A stretch of DNA of 64,000 nucleotides from Chlorops oryzae (taxonomy: Eukaryota > Arthropoda > Insecta > Diptera > Chloropidae). Positions 10,299 through 21,085 of this stretch are shown piece by piece. Position numbers and translations under genes: made by a program. Positions within the stretch are counted from its first letter, which is position 1; each line of letters opens with the position of its first letter. The notes below the pieces were generated by a model. That model ran no database searches and had not been told where the DNA came from. It worked only from the letters and a program-made list of their open reading frames with translations. The stretch is from NCBI GenBank assembly GCA_020466095.1, contig CM035808.1, forward strand, positions 85,600,779-85,664,778. Direction: 5' to 3'.

Positions 10299-11079
10299 AA
10301 TATCTAAACAAATGTTTCGCCCATAACTACAATGTGCCGTAGGCTGATTCAAAATTAAAAACAAGTTCCAAAAAACATCTGTTTATCTCGATTCAAACGA
10401 GAGCTGACTATTTTTATCATTATTGTCACAAAATCTTTTTTTTTAAATCGCTTATTGCGATATCAACATAAGGAATGGCGACGATAATCAAATGGTTTAA
10501 ATAATTTTCGGATTTTTTTACTGCGTCAACGAATAAGGTTAAGAGGTTAAAAAAAAGTAAAAAATAAAAAAATTAAAATAAAAAAAAAGAAGAAGAAGAA
10601 CTACTAAAAAATAGTGCTCTGGCAATTGTATACTATGAACTAACCTTTAGCTTAAAATACTGTCCTACCGGTACATCGAAAAATTGAGCTCGAGCAATCG
10701 GGTAAAAGCAGGATGGGCTTAAGTCCCAGTCGGTCTCCTTAAGAGCTTGCGGTGGGTTATTCTTCTTTTTCCCTAAACCCAACTCTGCGATGCACCACAA
10801 CAACCGTTGAGTATTTCCTACTAGTATAACTAAATTACCAACAATTTTTCCTGATATATCCGGTTTACCCATTTGGGTAGAATTTTGTAATTCTAGGTGT
10901 ACTGACGTTGCTTGGTAACACCAGGTCAGAGCTATCGATTTCTCGTATTGAAGCCGAAGAAGGCTATGCCTAGAGTAGTCTGGGAACCGAAGAAGTGGTT
11001 TGTAAATACAATTACATAGTACACTCATTGAAACCCGACGATGTAACCAACGTGCTGGAGGCACTCCGCAAATCGACAT
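10299..11079. other. Unassigned stretch with one 148-codon minus frame
   Basis: The left part is AT-rich with poly-A/T. A 148-residue open frame runs on the minus strand (10633-11079) and contains ALKETDWDLSPSCFYPIARA. I do not recognise it, and it overlaps the start of the env remnant on the other strand, so it may be accidental. Confidence 0.35.
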
Positions 11080-11455
11080 AACACATTGAAAATAACGAAT
11101 ACTCTTTCCTTATAAGAGAGGAAATAGAAGATATAAAAATTATGTTGCAAACGCTGCTTCCTTACCGAATGAAATGAGGTCTGCTTAACTTGGGGGATCA
11201 GCCTTAAAATGGTTGTTCGGTACCTTAGACGACGGCGATAGCGAAAACATCGAAGGTAATTTTGAAACAATAGGGAAAAATGAACACGAACTCATAAATA
11301 ACATGAACAAGCAGATTCACATTTACCGAGATTTTCACGAAAATTTGGAGATGATAAGAACAGTGATATAGAAGGACAGAGAGGAGATAGCAACCCAACT
11401 TCAAGCTCTGGGAACGTAAAATCTCAGTTCCAGGAACAGAATCTATCTGTAACTT
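11080..11455 (+). pseudogene. env: Errantivirus env (fusion protein) remnant, upstream half
   Basis: Plus-strand pieces in two frames resemble the start of the membrane-fusion subunit of the baculovirus F-like envelope protein carried by insect errantiviruses. There is a basic cleavage-site-like region, then a hydrophobic fusion-peptide-like segment (LKWLFGTLDD), then a heptad-repeat-like helix with NNMNKQIHIYRDFHENLE. It is broken: a TGA lies in the cleavage region (11175-11177), there is a frameshift at the G run 11192-11196, and a TAG at 11369-11371. The Osvaldo-like element interrupts it at 11456; the complementary part resumes at 22600. It is an old, dead copy. Confidence 0.7.
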
Positions 11456-11572
11456 TGTAATGAACTCTTTTTCGTAGCCGGGGTATTTACTCAGCCGAGT
11501 AATCAGACTCCAGTCCCTTACAAAAATTTATATTTGAAGGAGACACACAAACTAGACGTGTAAGAAAAGATG

Positions 11573-11578
11573 TTTATT
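11573..11578 (-). terminator. Candidate poly(A) signal in the 3' LTR
   Basis: AATAAA on the minus strand lies about 120 bp before the end of the LTR. The same signal is kept in the 5' LTR at 19245-19250. The position fits the end of the R region. Confidence 0.5.
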
Positions 11579-11826
11579 AAAAGAGAGGGACCGGCTTCTT
11601 TAAGGCCGCCCCAAAATAATTTACAATCAAATAGGTGTATTACTGCCCGTCGCTGAGTGCAGGTGTTGGGCTCCAGCGATGATGATGTTCTCTCAGCGTA
11701 GGTGTACGGCGCAGCGACGTCGTCTCAGTATGCAGCGAGATGTCGGTATAAACTACCGCCTAACGTCCCTCCAGAACTCCACCGTATTATTAGAGTTAAA
11801 CTTCGGCCGAATGTCTGCCCAGAATT

Positions 11827-13172
11827 TGACGCACGCACGCGTAGAACAGGTACAAACGCTTAATCCACACGTGCGTGAGCAATGGGTCACAGCAACGACA
11901 GGGAAACGTGGATGTGTGGAACAGGTACAAACGCTTAATCCACACGGACACGCTCACTGAGTTACGCACGACAATTCCAACCGTACTCGAACCGCCGTAC
12001 GTTCGTCCGACCTAGACTGCACTCGTATGAAGAATAAATGTCCGTGAAATGTCCGTCGAGAAAGTTGACGCATGCACGCGTGGAACAGGTACAAACGCTT
12101 AATCCACACGTGAGTGAGCAATGGGTCACGGCAACGACAGGGAAACGTGGATGTGTGGAACAGGTACAAACGCTTAATCCACACGGACACGCTCACTGAG
12201 GAACGCACGACAATTCCAACCGTACTCGAACCGCCGTACGTTCGTCCGACCTAGAATGCACTCATATGAAGAATAAAGGTCCGTGAAATGTCCGTCGAGA
12301 AAGTTGACGCATGCACGCGTGGAACAGGTACAAACGCTTAATCCACACGTGAGTGAGCAATGGGTCACGGCAACGACAGGGAAACGTGGATGTGTGGAAC
12401 AGGTACAAACGCTTAATCCACACGGACACGCTTACTGAGTTACGCACGACAATTCCAACCGTACTCGAACCGCCGTACGTTCGTCCGACCTAGAATGCAC
12501 TCGTATGAAGAATAAAGGTCCGTGAAATGTCCGTCGAGAAAGTTGACGCATGCACGCGTGGAACAGGTACAAACGCTTAATCCACACGTGCGTGAGCAAT
12601 GGGTCACGGCAACGACAGGGAAACGTGGATGTGTGGAACAGGTACAAACGCTTAATCCACACGGACACGCTCACTGAGTTACGCACGACAATTCCAACCG
12701 TACTCGAACCGCCGTACGTTCGTCCGACCTAGAATGCGCTCGTATGAAGAATAAATGTCCGTGAAATGTCCGTCGAGAAAGTTGATGCATGCACGCGTGG
12801 AACAGGTACAAACGCTTAATCCACACGTGCGTGAGCAATGGGTCACGGCAACGACAGGGAAACGTGGATGTGTGGAAGAGGTACAAACGCTTAATCCACA
12901 CGGACACGCTCACTGAGTTACGCACGACAATTCCAACCGTACTCGAACCGCCGTACGTTCGTGCGACCTAGATTGCACTCGTATGAAGAATAAAGGTCCG
13001 TGAAATGTCCGTCGAGAAAGTTGACGCATGCACGCGTGGAACAGGTACAAACGCTTAATTCACACGTGCGTGAGCAATGGGTCACGGCAACGACAGGGAA
13101 ACGTGGATGTGTGGAACAGGTACAAACGCTTAATCCACACGGACACGCTCACTGAGTTACGCACGACAATTT
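11827..13172 (-). repeat. 239-bp tandem array in the 3' LTR (about 5.6 units)
   Basis: Units start at tgacgca/tgatgca at 11827, 12066, 12305, 12544, 12783 and 13022, an exact 239-bp period. Each unit holds a 28-bp internal direct repeat (core acaggtacaaacgcttaatc) twice, about 80 bp apart, followed once by acacgtg and once by acacgga. The 84-codon minus-strand open frames across the array repeat with the unit and change frame each time because 239 is not a multiple of three. They are not genes. Confidence 0.97.
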
Positions 13173-13530
13173 CAACACTATTCTCCTTCAGACACAATCA
13201 CTAACTACGATCGTCAGTATTTACGTTTCGGCGAAACGTTTACCCACGTATACTGTGTATCAAGTATACTTACATACGTTTCAAAACGTTCCGAAATGTC
13301 TTATCGGTTGGCGTTGCTATCTTCAACACGTGGACTCAAACTTCTCGTTAGATGCGAATGTTGCGTCTTCCTTCTGGCGATGTTCACTTCGTGGAGATCA
13401 CTGGGTTAAGAGAGCGATTTCTGTGCGGCTCGCGCTTTTATCCTCTTTTTCGAGCTAGCGATGAGTTCCTTAGTTCGATGTATTGTCCGATAATTCCTTC
13501 AGCTGATATCGATCACTTTGCCTGGCGTAT

Positions 13531-13689
13531 TTTAGAGGTGCGTCACACGGTGCATTGTCGACGTCCACACGATTGCACATTTTAGAGGTGTGTCACACGG
13601 TGCATTGTCGACGCCCACACGATGGCACATTTTAGAGGTGCGTCACACGGTGCATTGTCGTCGTCCACACGATTTCACATTTTAGAGGT
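13531..13689 (-). repeat. 50-bp tandem repeat, three units, 3' LTR
   Basis: Units start at tttagaggtg at 13531, 13581 and 13631, with a truncated fourth at 13681. Each contains gtcacacggtgcattgtcg and a variable cacacgat stretch. The same array occurs at 22358-22516 in the 5' LTR. Confidence 0.95.
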
Positions 13690-13772
13690 TAAACATTTAT
13701 TAAACCAAGGAAAAACATAATTAAACGAAAAACTGCAACCCCGCGTTAATCAATAATATGTGAGTCATCACA

Positions 13773-13784
13773 CCCCCCCTTTAC
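13773..13784 (-). other. Polypurine tract of the Osvaldo-like element
   Basis: On the minus strand AAAGGGGGGG abuts the 3' LTR start TGTGATGACTC. This is the expected place for plus-strand DNA priming. Confidence 0.8.
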
Positions 13785-14683
13785 TTTGCGCGACTTATTT
13801 TGACTTTGCCCTGGGCGGAGATGGTAAGGAAATAGCGCCCATCACCCATCCGACGTGGACATCGGATTCTTTGTCCGGGCGTCCAGCGCGACTGGATCTC
13901 CCGGAATTCGTCGCGGATCGGTTGTGACACGTGGTCTAGATCCAACTCTGGAGTGGCTTGCGTGCTCGCGGTTGTCTCGGCCACGCGGTTTTCCGGATCT
14001 GCCCAGAATTGGTCCAAAAAGGACTCGATCTCTGCAGGTGACCCAAATAGATCGTCGACCGTGTCTTCCAGGTCCTGCTCCCATTCCGAAAGGTCCATAT
14101 CGATTGGGCTTACGGAGGGGGCTTCGTTACCAGTCCCTCTCGACGGGGCTCTGTTTTCGACGTTGTCCGCCCATTCTTGCACCCGGTGTGTGGAATAAGG
14201 CACTACTGGAGCGCTCGAGCCGGTTGGGAGTCCGTCAGAAGGTGTCCACGCTTCGTCGGTCACGGTGTAGGTGTGGGTGCTACTCACTTCAGCCCGAACG
14301 ATTTGGTCTGGAGTGCGGTCTAGGACGACGGTGTTAATCGTGCTCTGTTTTCGGAGCACAAATCGGGCCGGCTCTACGTATTCGGGGTCACTTATTGCTC
14401 CACGACTGTTTGCCTCACTAGATTCGCCGGATAGTGAGATCTCTTCGTAGGTCGAGCTCTCGCCCAATGACCCAATACATTCCACCGCCTCTTGGTCCGA
14501 CCCTTGTTCGAGTCGAGGTGACGCAGACACCGAAATGCGGCGTAGAAAGGCTTCACCGCTGCTTTTGCTCGACTCTGAGCTAGCGTCCGAGATTATGATG
14601 ACCTCGGGATCAATGCGTGTGTTCTTCGGGGGCCTTCCCCTATCAGCCTGCTCGTCCGGTTCAGAGCGTGGTCGCCGCGGCAT
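13781..14683 (-). CDS. Third ORF of the Osvaldo-like element: acidic, AT-hook-like protein
   Basis: An intact 300-residue frame lies after pol and before the 3' LTR, where other elements may carry env. There is no signal peptide, transmembrane segment or cleavage site. Residues 15-20 read RGRPPK, an AT-hook-like motif for AT-rich DNA. Residues 28-33 read VIIISD followed by Ser/Glu, the pattern of a SUMO-interaction motif. The middle is Ser/Glu/Asp-rich and probably disordered, and a conserved-looking basic tail contains RIRCPRRMGDGRYF. It starts at the ATG at 14683, 132 bp after the pol stop, in its own frame. A pyrimidine-rich TTTTATAG just upstream resembles a splice acceptor, so a spliced subgenomic RNA is possible. 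The function is unknown; a nuclear chromatin-binding role is inferred from motifs only. Confidence 0.75.
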   Translation of the reverse strand: MPRRPRSEPDEQADRGRPPKNTRIDPEVIIISDASSESSKSSGEAFLRRISVSASPRLEQGSDQEAVECIGSLGESSTYEEISLSGESSEANSRGAISDPEYVEPARFVLRKQSTINTVVLDRTPDQIVRAEVSSTHTYTVTDEAWTPSDGLPTGSSAPVVPYSTHRVQEWADNVENRAPSRGTGNEAPSVSPIDMDLSEWEQDLEDTVDDLFGSPAEIESFLDQFWADPENRVAETTASTQATPELDLDHVSQPIRDEFREIQSRWTPGQRIRCPRRMGDGRYFLTISAQGKVKISRAK

Positions 14684-14815
14684 CTGGGAGCTCTATAAAA
14701 GGAGACATAATCAGCTCGGTGCAACAGCGGTACGAAATGGTACAAATTTCTAGACTACGACAACATGACATGACACATAAGAGATATTTATTTCCGAGGG
14801 AATGCATGCGAAAGC

Positions 14816-15811
14816 TTAAGCCTTTAAATTCTCGCCAGGGTCATCGGGTACACCGTGGTACGCCTTAAGTTCGCCGATGTGTGCCCTTCGGGTCTTGGTG
14901 GATCCTTCCAATTGAAGTTGAGCTATGACTGGTGATGGGAACGTCTTCACCCGGTAAGGTCCTTCATATCGGGGACCAAGCTTTGCATTGAACCGCTCTG
15001 CCGCGTTCGAGAGCTGGTGTACTTTGGCCAATACCAGGTCGCCAATACGTGGTTTCCAGGCCCTTCGCCTTAGATCGTAGTGTTTGGCCTGTGTTTGCTG
15101 CGCTGCTGCGAGGTTGTCTTTGACTTCACCAAAGACCTCCGCCAGATGACTAGTGCGTTCGTCCGGAGTCATGGGGGTTACGTCGATTGCCACCCCTTTT
15201 TCGTCGAATAGGGTTCTAGGGAGCCTCAGTTACCGTGCCTGACATAGATAAGCGGGGCTATACCCGGTGGAGCTTGCCACGCTGCTGTTCAGTGCTAGCA
15301 TTACTTTGGGTAAATGAGCATCCCATTGTTGTTGATCGTTGTCCGCGAGCTGAGAGATCATTGTCTTCACCACACGGTTCGTTCGCTCGGTCGGGTTCTC
15401 CTGCGGGGTATACGGCGCTGTCAGACGGTGCTCAATACCCCAAGCCTGCAATACCTCTCTAAAGACCTTACTCACGAATTGTTTCCCGTTGTCGCTGATG
15501 AAAATTCGTGGAGTTCCAAAGCGGGATAGGATCTGGTCACGTAGCGCCTGTATGAGCGTTTCGGAGGTTGCCCTTCTCAGCCGTACCAGCTCCGTCCATT
15601 TCGTGAACTTGTCGCAAAACACGAGAAGGATGTTGTGGCCTTTGCGTGAACGTGGTAACGGGCCAATGAAGTCCGCGCTCACTACATCCCATGGGCCTTC
15701 CGACTGGATCGTGTGCATCTTCCCCGACGGAGCCTGCTGGCTTGGTTTGTAACGTTGGAGCTTTGACAACATCGTACGTATCGTCGAATGTCGCGGTACA
15801 TACCCGGCCAA
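14816..15811 (-). pseudogene. Osvaldo-like integrase
   Basis: Catalytic core and C-terminus of integrase. VVSADFIGPLPRSRKGHNIL carries the first Asp, RIFISDNGKQFVSKVF the second, and TAPYTPQENPTERTNRVVKT the Glu of the DDE triad, all present. A TAA at 15230-15232 stops it after SSTGYSPAYLCQAR. The same frame then continues to 14816 with ALVLAK-style C-terminal sequence (GDLVLAKVHQLSNAAERF, LGPRYEGPYRV). A frameshift near 15765-15785, in the CxxC of the zinc domain, separates it from the upstream RT-RNase H frame. Confidence 0.88.
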
Positions 15812-17877
15812 TAGTAATGCATCCGGATCCTAGCTATGGTTTTCTGTATGCCTAGATGTCCCGCGGTCGCATCGTCATGATTTTCCCGGAGCACGCGTGC
15901 CCTCTGAGGTTCTGGAACGCAAAATTTCCACGGAGACGTTGTCCCCTTGTCTTCCAGCGTCGGTTCACGTCGGTACAAGTTTTCTTCTACGACACAATAT
16001 TCGGGGTACTTCTCGGGGTAGTTTTGTACCCTCTCCTTCTGCCGCTGTATCCAAGGGCAGTCTTGGACGTCTTCCGTAGTCGTAGAGCCAAGGAATTCGA
16101 GTGGTTGGCGCGAAAGTGTGTCAGCCACGACATTAAGCCTACCTTTTCGATACTGCACCTCAAACTGGTATTGCTGCAGTTCGAGGGCCCACCTTGCGAT
16201 TCGGTCAGACGGACTTTCGATGGAGTTTAGCCATTTCAAAGCAAGGTGGTCGGTGATAACAACGAAATGATAGCCTTCTAGATAGGCCCTCATCTTCCTG
16301 ATCGCCCAGACAATCGCCAGGCATTCCTTTTCCGTGGGAGAATAGTTCCTTTCTGCTGGGTTGAGGCCGCGGCTGGCGTAAGCGATGACCTTCTCTTGTC
16401 CTCCGGGAAATTGCGTTAGCACAGCGCCTAATCCATAATCGCTCGCATCCGTCTGTAGATAAAACTTTTCCTCAAAATTGGGGCAGGTCAGCACTGGAGC
16501 CTCGGTGAGATTCGTTTTCAGGGTTTCAAAAGCCTGCTGTTGCTCCACGCACCACTGCCACTTTTTACCTTTTTTGAGCAAAGTGGTTAACGGTTGTACT
16601 ACGGTTGAAAAGTTCGGTACAAAGCGACGATACCACGAAGCTATCCCTAAGTACTGCCGGACCTCGCGGACGTTCTTCGGTGGACTGAGTGCTCGAATGG
16701 CTTCCACCTTTTCGGGATCCGTATGGATACCCTCCTCGCAGACGACGTGCCCCAAATACTTCACCTCCTTCTGGAAGAACGCGCATTTGTCGATATTCAG
16801 GCGAAGATTGGCTTCACGCAGGCGCCTGAACACTTCTTTGAGATTCCGCATATGGTCTTCAAGCGATGTACCGATAACGACTATATCGTCCAAGTAGGCA
16901 AACGCAAAGGAGTCCAGATCTGGCCCGATGACGGTATCCAATGCTCTTTGGAATGTGGCGGGAGCCGAGTGCAACCCAAATGGCATGACTCGCCACTGGA
17001 AAAGGCCACGACCTGGTACGGTAAACGCCGTATACTTTTTACTTTCGGCCTCCATCGGAATCTGCCAGTATCCGTTTTTAAGATCCAGTGTTGAGATAAA
17101 TTTCGCGTTACGCAGCCGATCGAGGATGTGCTGTATCCGAGGGAGTGGGTAGGCGTCTGGGACTGAGTGCGCATTTATCTTTCTGAAGTCGATACAGAGC
17201 CTCCACGATCCAGTCTTCTTCGGTACTAAGACGACGGGAGAACTATACGGACTCTTCGATGGTTCGATGCAGCCTTTGTTGAGTAGTTCGTCAATTTCCT
17301 CGTTGATAATCTTTTGTTTGGCCGGGTTGTAGGTATAATACCGTTGCTTCAGAGGTTGTTCGTCCTTCATAAAAATTCTGTGAGTCGCTATCGTCGAGAT
17401 ACTCGGCAACTGCTTAAACTGGTCCAGTTCGAACTGTAGGAATTCTTCGACCGATTCCACCTTTGCCGCGCTGCTTTCTAGTTCCATTCTTCCAAGTTGT
17501 TCATGTGGTACGGTACGTCTGGTTTCTAAGCACAACCGTTGAGTTCCTACCACTAGTGTTGCACCCACCGCCGAGAGGAAGTCCATTCCCAGAATTATTT
17601 CGTCCATGGCCTCTGGCATGATCAGAATTTTAATCTGGGTGGTCCTGTCGCCAAGCGTGACTCGAACTTGCAGGGCCTCTTTCACTCTAGTCGGGGATTT
17701 GTCTGCGAGTCGCACGGCGACGTTTGCGGGGGTTGAGTTCTCCGGCGTGCGTAGGAGGTCTGCCATGGAAGACTGGATGAAACTTCGGGTCGCACCGGTA
17801 TCGATTACCGCCGTCGCTAAGTGGCCATCAATGTATATAGTTGCTTGTATATGACGGCCGTCTGATGTCAGTAGTCC
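15765..17877 (-). pseudogene. Osvaldo-like Pol: protease, RT, RNase H, integrase N-part
   Basis: The frame is entered by a -1 shift at the end of gag. Protease has LATAVIDTGATRSFIQSS near 17795. RT begins about 17400 with INEEIDELLNKGCIEPSKSP, then WRLCIDFRKINA, FISTLDLKNGYWQIPM, MPFGLHSAPATFQRAL and the catalytic FAYLDDIVVIG. RNase H starts at FYLQTDASDYGLGAVLTQF and ends at VVADTLSRQPLEF. The integrase HHCC domain follows (HLGIQKTIARIRMHYYWPGM) and the frame is lost at YVRCC. All RT and RNase H catalytic residues are present, so the break is limited to the integrase finger. Confidence 0.92.
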
Positions 17878-19127
17878 TAGTTTGTTGTAGAAGGGGAGGC
17901 CGGTCTTTGGTCGCTTCGCTGGCCTCGACTGTGCGGGCGACCGCCCCCGTTTCCCGATTTGCAGCAGTTGATACTACGTACGCCTCGTGTACCACACACC
18001 CAACAGAAAAGATAGGGAGCATTCGTGCAGTCTCTGCGGGCATGCCCCTTCTGTCCACATTTCCAGCATGCAGTCTTCACGTCTACCTTAGTGGTTTCCT
18101 CAGCCTCCAATTGCTTGAAGGTCACGTGCTTTCGCGGCGGTGTCGGCGATAGTTGTGCCGTGGGTCCGCTAGGTGGAATATCTTCCTGAACTCCTTCCCA
18201 GTCTCCCGCTAGCTGGATGAACTGTTTGATAGAGCTGATTTCATGTCGTTTTACATAGAGCCGTAAGCTAGCTAGGCTGTTGTCGTAGATTCGGTCTAGT
18301 TTCTCTTCTTCGGAGCATGGAGTCAATTTCATGAGATGCCGCAATGCGATGGCATAGTCGGTGAATTTTTCGTTGCTGCCTTGCTTACGATTCTTAATCC
18401 TGTCTTCGAGTGACTGAAAGAAACGTCGTGGCATAAACATAGTGGGGAGATCCCCTTTGAACGCCTCCCAATGAGTAAAACGATCGCAGCTTCGGTACCA
18501 CATTAGGGCTTTTCCCGTCAACAATTCAGGCAGAGCTTTCACTAACGCCTCGCCGTGTATATCATATGCCTCCGCAAGCTCTTCCACGCGCTCCAGAAAA
18601 TCTAGAGGTTCACTGCAGCCATCAAATTTTACGGCTCACTTTCTTACTTGGTCTATGACTGCAGCCTGACTGGTCGTCCGGAGTGAAGGTGGGCCTGCCT
18701 GGGGTACGACTAGTGGTGGCAGTGGTTGTTCCTCTCTTGGCACTATGGTGGCGGTCGAAAGCAGGGCCAGAGATGGGATGGTTGAGTTACATCGGGAATA
18801 TCGAGCCTCCATCGCCAACAAACGGCTGAACGATGCTGCGTCGTGTTCCGTGTCGCTAATGTTAGTCGTTAAGCGTTGCCTTAGTTTTTCCACCGTACCC
18901 GTTGAATCCAAGCCGAACTCCTCACAAATAAGTATTAAGTCTTCCTTTCGTACCTTATAAACCCATCCTATGTGTAACTTCGTCTTCGTTGCTGTTAAGC
19001 CTATGGTATCTTTCGACGTGCTGCCGGAAGTAGCCTGTGGTGTCGAGGTCTGCGCTGCACCACCCATTTGCTGTACTTTACCACTCTCTTGATTTTCGTC
19101 TGTTGTGGGTCCCTGCTCGGGCGCCAT
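17877..19127 (-). pseudogene. Osvaldo-like Gag, one in-frame stop
   Basis: Gag starts at the ATG 19125-19127, directly abutting the 5' LTR, so its first codons (MAPEQGP) are the primer-binding site. The N-part is Gln/Thr/Ser-rich. A capsid-like region has KALPELLTGKALMWYRSC and RRFFQSLEDRIKNRKQGSNE. The nucleocapsid has one CCHC knuckle (CWKCGQKGHARRDC) and a second Cys pair (CWVCGTRGVRSINC) lacking a clear His. A TGA at 18636-18638 interrupts the frame before the capsid-like region; both sides are in the same frame. The stop at 17877 overlaps the pol entry, and pol continues in the -1 frame. Confidence 0.88.
19109..19126 (-). other. Primer-binding site, tRNA-Lys type, inside gag
   Basis: TGGCGCCCGAGCAGGGAC lies one base from the 5' LTR end on the minus strand. 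It matches the tRNA-Lys type primer site used by Osvaldo-type elements and many retroviruses, with about one difference. It overlaps the second and third bases of the gag ATG and encodes Gag residues 2-7. Confidence 0.88.
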
Positions 19128-19498
19128 TGTAATGAACTCTTTTTCGTAGCCGGGGTATTTACTCAGCCGAGTAACCAGACTCCAGTCCCTTACAAAAGTT
19201 TATATTTGAAGGAGACACACAAACTAGACGTGTAAGAAAAGGTGTTTATTAAAAGAGAGGGACCGGCTTCTTTAAGGCCGCCCCAAAATAAATTACAATC
19301 AAATAGGTGTATTACTGCCCGTCGCTGAGTGCAGGTGTTGGGCTCCACCGATGATGATGTTCTCTCAGCGTAGGTGTACGGCGCAACGACGTCGTCTCAG
19401 TATGTAGCGAGATGTCGGTATAAACTACCGCCTAACGTCCCTCCAGAACTCCACCGTATTATTAGAGTTAAACTTCGGCCGAATGTCTGCCCAGAATT

Positions 19499-20845
19499 TG
19501 ACGCACGCACGCGTAGAACAGGTACAAACGCTTAATCCACACGTGCGTGAGCAATGGGTCACGGCAACGACAGGGAAACGTGGATGTGTGGAACAGGTAC
19601 AAACGCTTAATCCACACGGACACGCTCACTGAGTTACGCACGACAATTCCAACCGTACTCGAACCGCCGTACGTTCGTCCGACCTAGAATGCACTCGTAT
19701 GAAGAATAAATGTCCGTGAAATGTCCGTCGAGAAAGTTGACGCATGCACGCGTGGAACAGGTACAAACGCTTAATCCACACGTGAGTGAGTAAAAGGTCA
19801 CGGCAACGACAGGGAAACGTGGATGTGTGGAACAGGTACAAACGCTTAATCCACACGGACACGCTCACTGAGTTACGCACGACAATTCCAACCGTACTCG
19901 AACCGCCGTACGTTCGTCCGACCTAGAATGCACTCGTATGAAGAATAAAGGTCCGTGAAATGTCCGTCGAGAAAGTTGACGCATGCACGCGTGGAACAGG
20001 TACAAACGCTTAATCCACACGTGCGTGAGCAATGGGTCACGGCAACGACAGGGAAACGTGGATGTGTGGAACAGGTACAAACGCTTAATCCACACGGACA
20101 CGCTCACTGAGTTACGCACGACAATTCCAACCGTACTCGAACCGCCGTACGTTCGTCCGACCTAGAATGCACTCGTATGAAGAATAAATGTCCGTGAAAT
20201 GTCCGTCTAAAAAGTTGACGCATGCACGCGTGGAACAGGTACAAACGCTTAATCCACACGTGCGTGAGCAATGGGTCACGGCAACGACAGGGAAACGTGG
20301 ATGTGTGGAACAGGTACAAACGCTTAATCCACACGGACACGCTCACTGAGTTACGCACGACAATTCCAACCGTACTCGAACCGCCGTACGTTCGTCCGAC
20401 CTAGAATGCACTCGTATGAAGAATAAATGTCCGTGAAATGTCCGTCGAGATAGTTGATGCATGCACGCGTGGAACAGGTACAAACGCTTAAACCACACGT
20501 GCGTGAGCAATGGGTCACGGCAACGACAGGGAAACGTGGATGTGTGGAACAGGTACAAACGCTTAATCCACACGGACACGCTCACTGAGTTACGCACGAC
20601 AATTCCAACCGTACTCGAACCGCCGTACGTTCGTGCGACCTAGAATGCACTCGTATGAAGAATAAAGGTCCGTGAAATGTCCGTCGAGAAAGTTGACGCA
20701 TGCACGAGTGGAACAGGTACAAACGCTTAATCCACACGTGCGTGAGCAATGGGTCACGGCAACGACAGGGAAACGTGGATGTGTGGAACAGGTACAAACG
20801 CTTAATCCACACGGACACGCTCACTGAGTTACGCACGACAATTTC
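19499..20845 (-). repeat. 239-bp tandem array in the 5' LTR
   Basis: Units start at 19499, 19738, 19977, 20216, 20455 and 20694, the same number and period as in the 3' LTR. Unit-specific variants occur at matching positions in both LTRs (for example tgatgca in the fifth unit), showing the LTRs were copied from one template with the array already in place. Confidence 0.96.
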
Positions 20846-21085
20846 AACACTATTCCCCTTCAGACACAATCACTAACTACGATCGTCAGTATTTACGTTT
20901 CGGCGAAACGTTTACCCACGTATACTGTGTACCAAGTATACTTACATACGTTTCAAAACGTTCCGAAATGTCTTATCGGTTGGCGTTGCTATCTTCAACA
21001 CGTGGACTCAAACTTCTCGTTAGATGCGAATGTTGCGTCTTCCTTCTGGCGATGTTCACTTCGTGGAGATCACTGGGGAAAGAGA

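Larger units (their letters stand above)
11456..13772 (-). repeat. 3' LTR of the Osvaldo-like element
   Basis: 2317 bp, paired with 19128-22599 (minus the foldback insert), with roughly 2% differences in the parts I compared. It contains the 239-bp tandem array (11827-13172) and three 50-bp repeats (13531-13680). A minus-strand AATAAA at 11573-11578 is a candidate poly(A) signal. Confidence 0.92.

Noticed and set aside
10633..11079. 148-codon minus-strand gene
   Set aside because: Length alone is suggestive, but I recognise no domain and it overlaps the env remnant; kept only as an unassigned stretch.
11954..12925. Repeated 84-codon minus-strand open frames and 60-codon plus frames, also at 19626-20869
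   Set aside because: They recur once per 239-bp unit and shift frame each time; open by composition of the repeat, not genes.
14693..14701. Plus-strand TATA box (tataaaagg) upstream of a host gene
   Set aside because: It lies inside the Osvaldo-like element between pol and ORF3, pointing away from any plus-strand gene.
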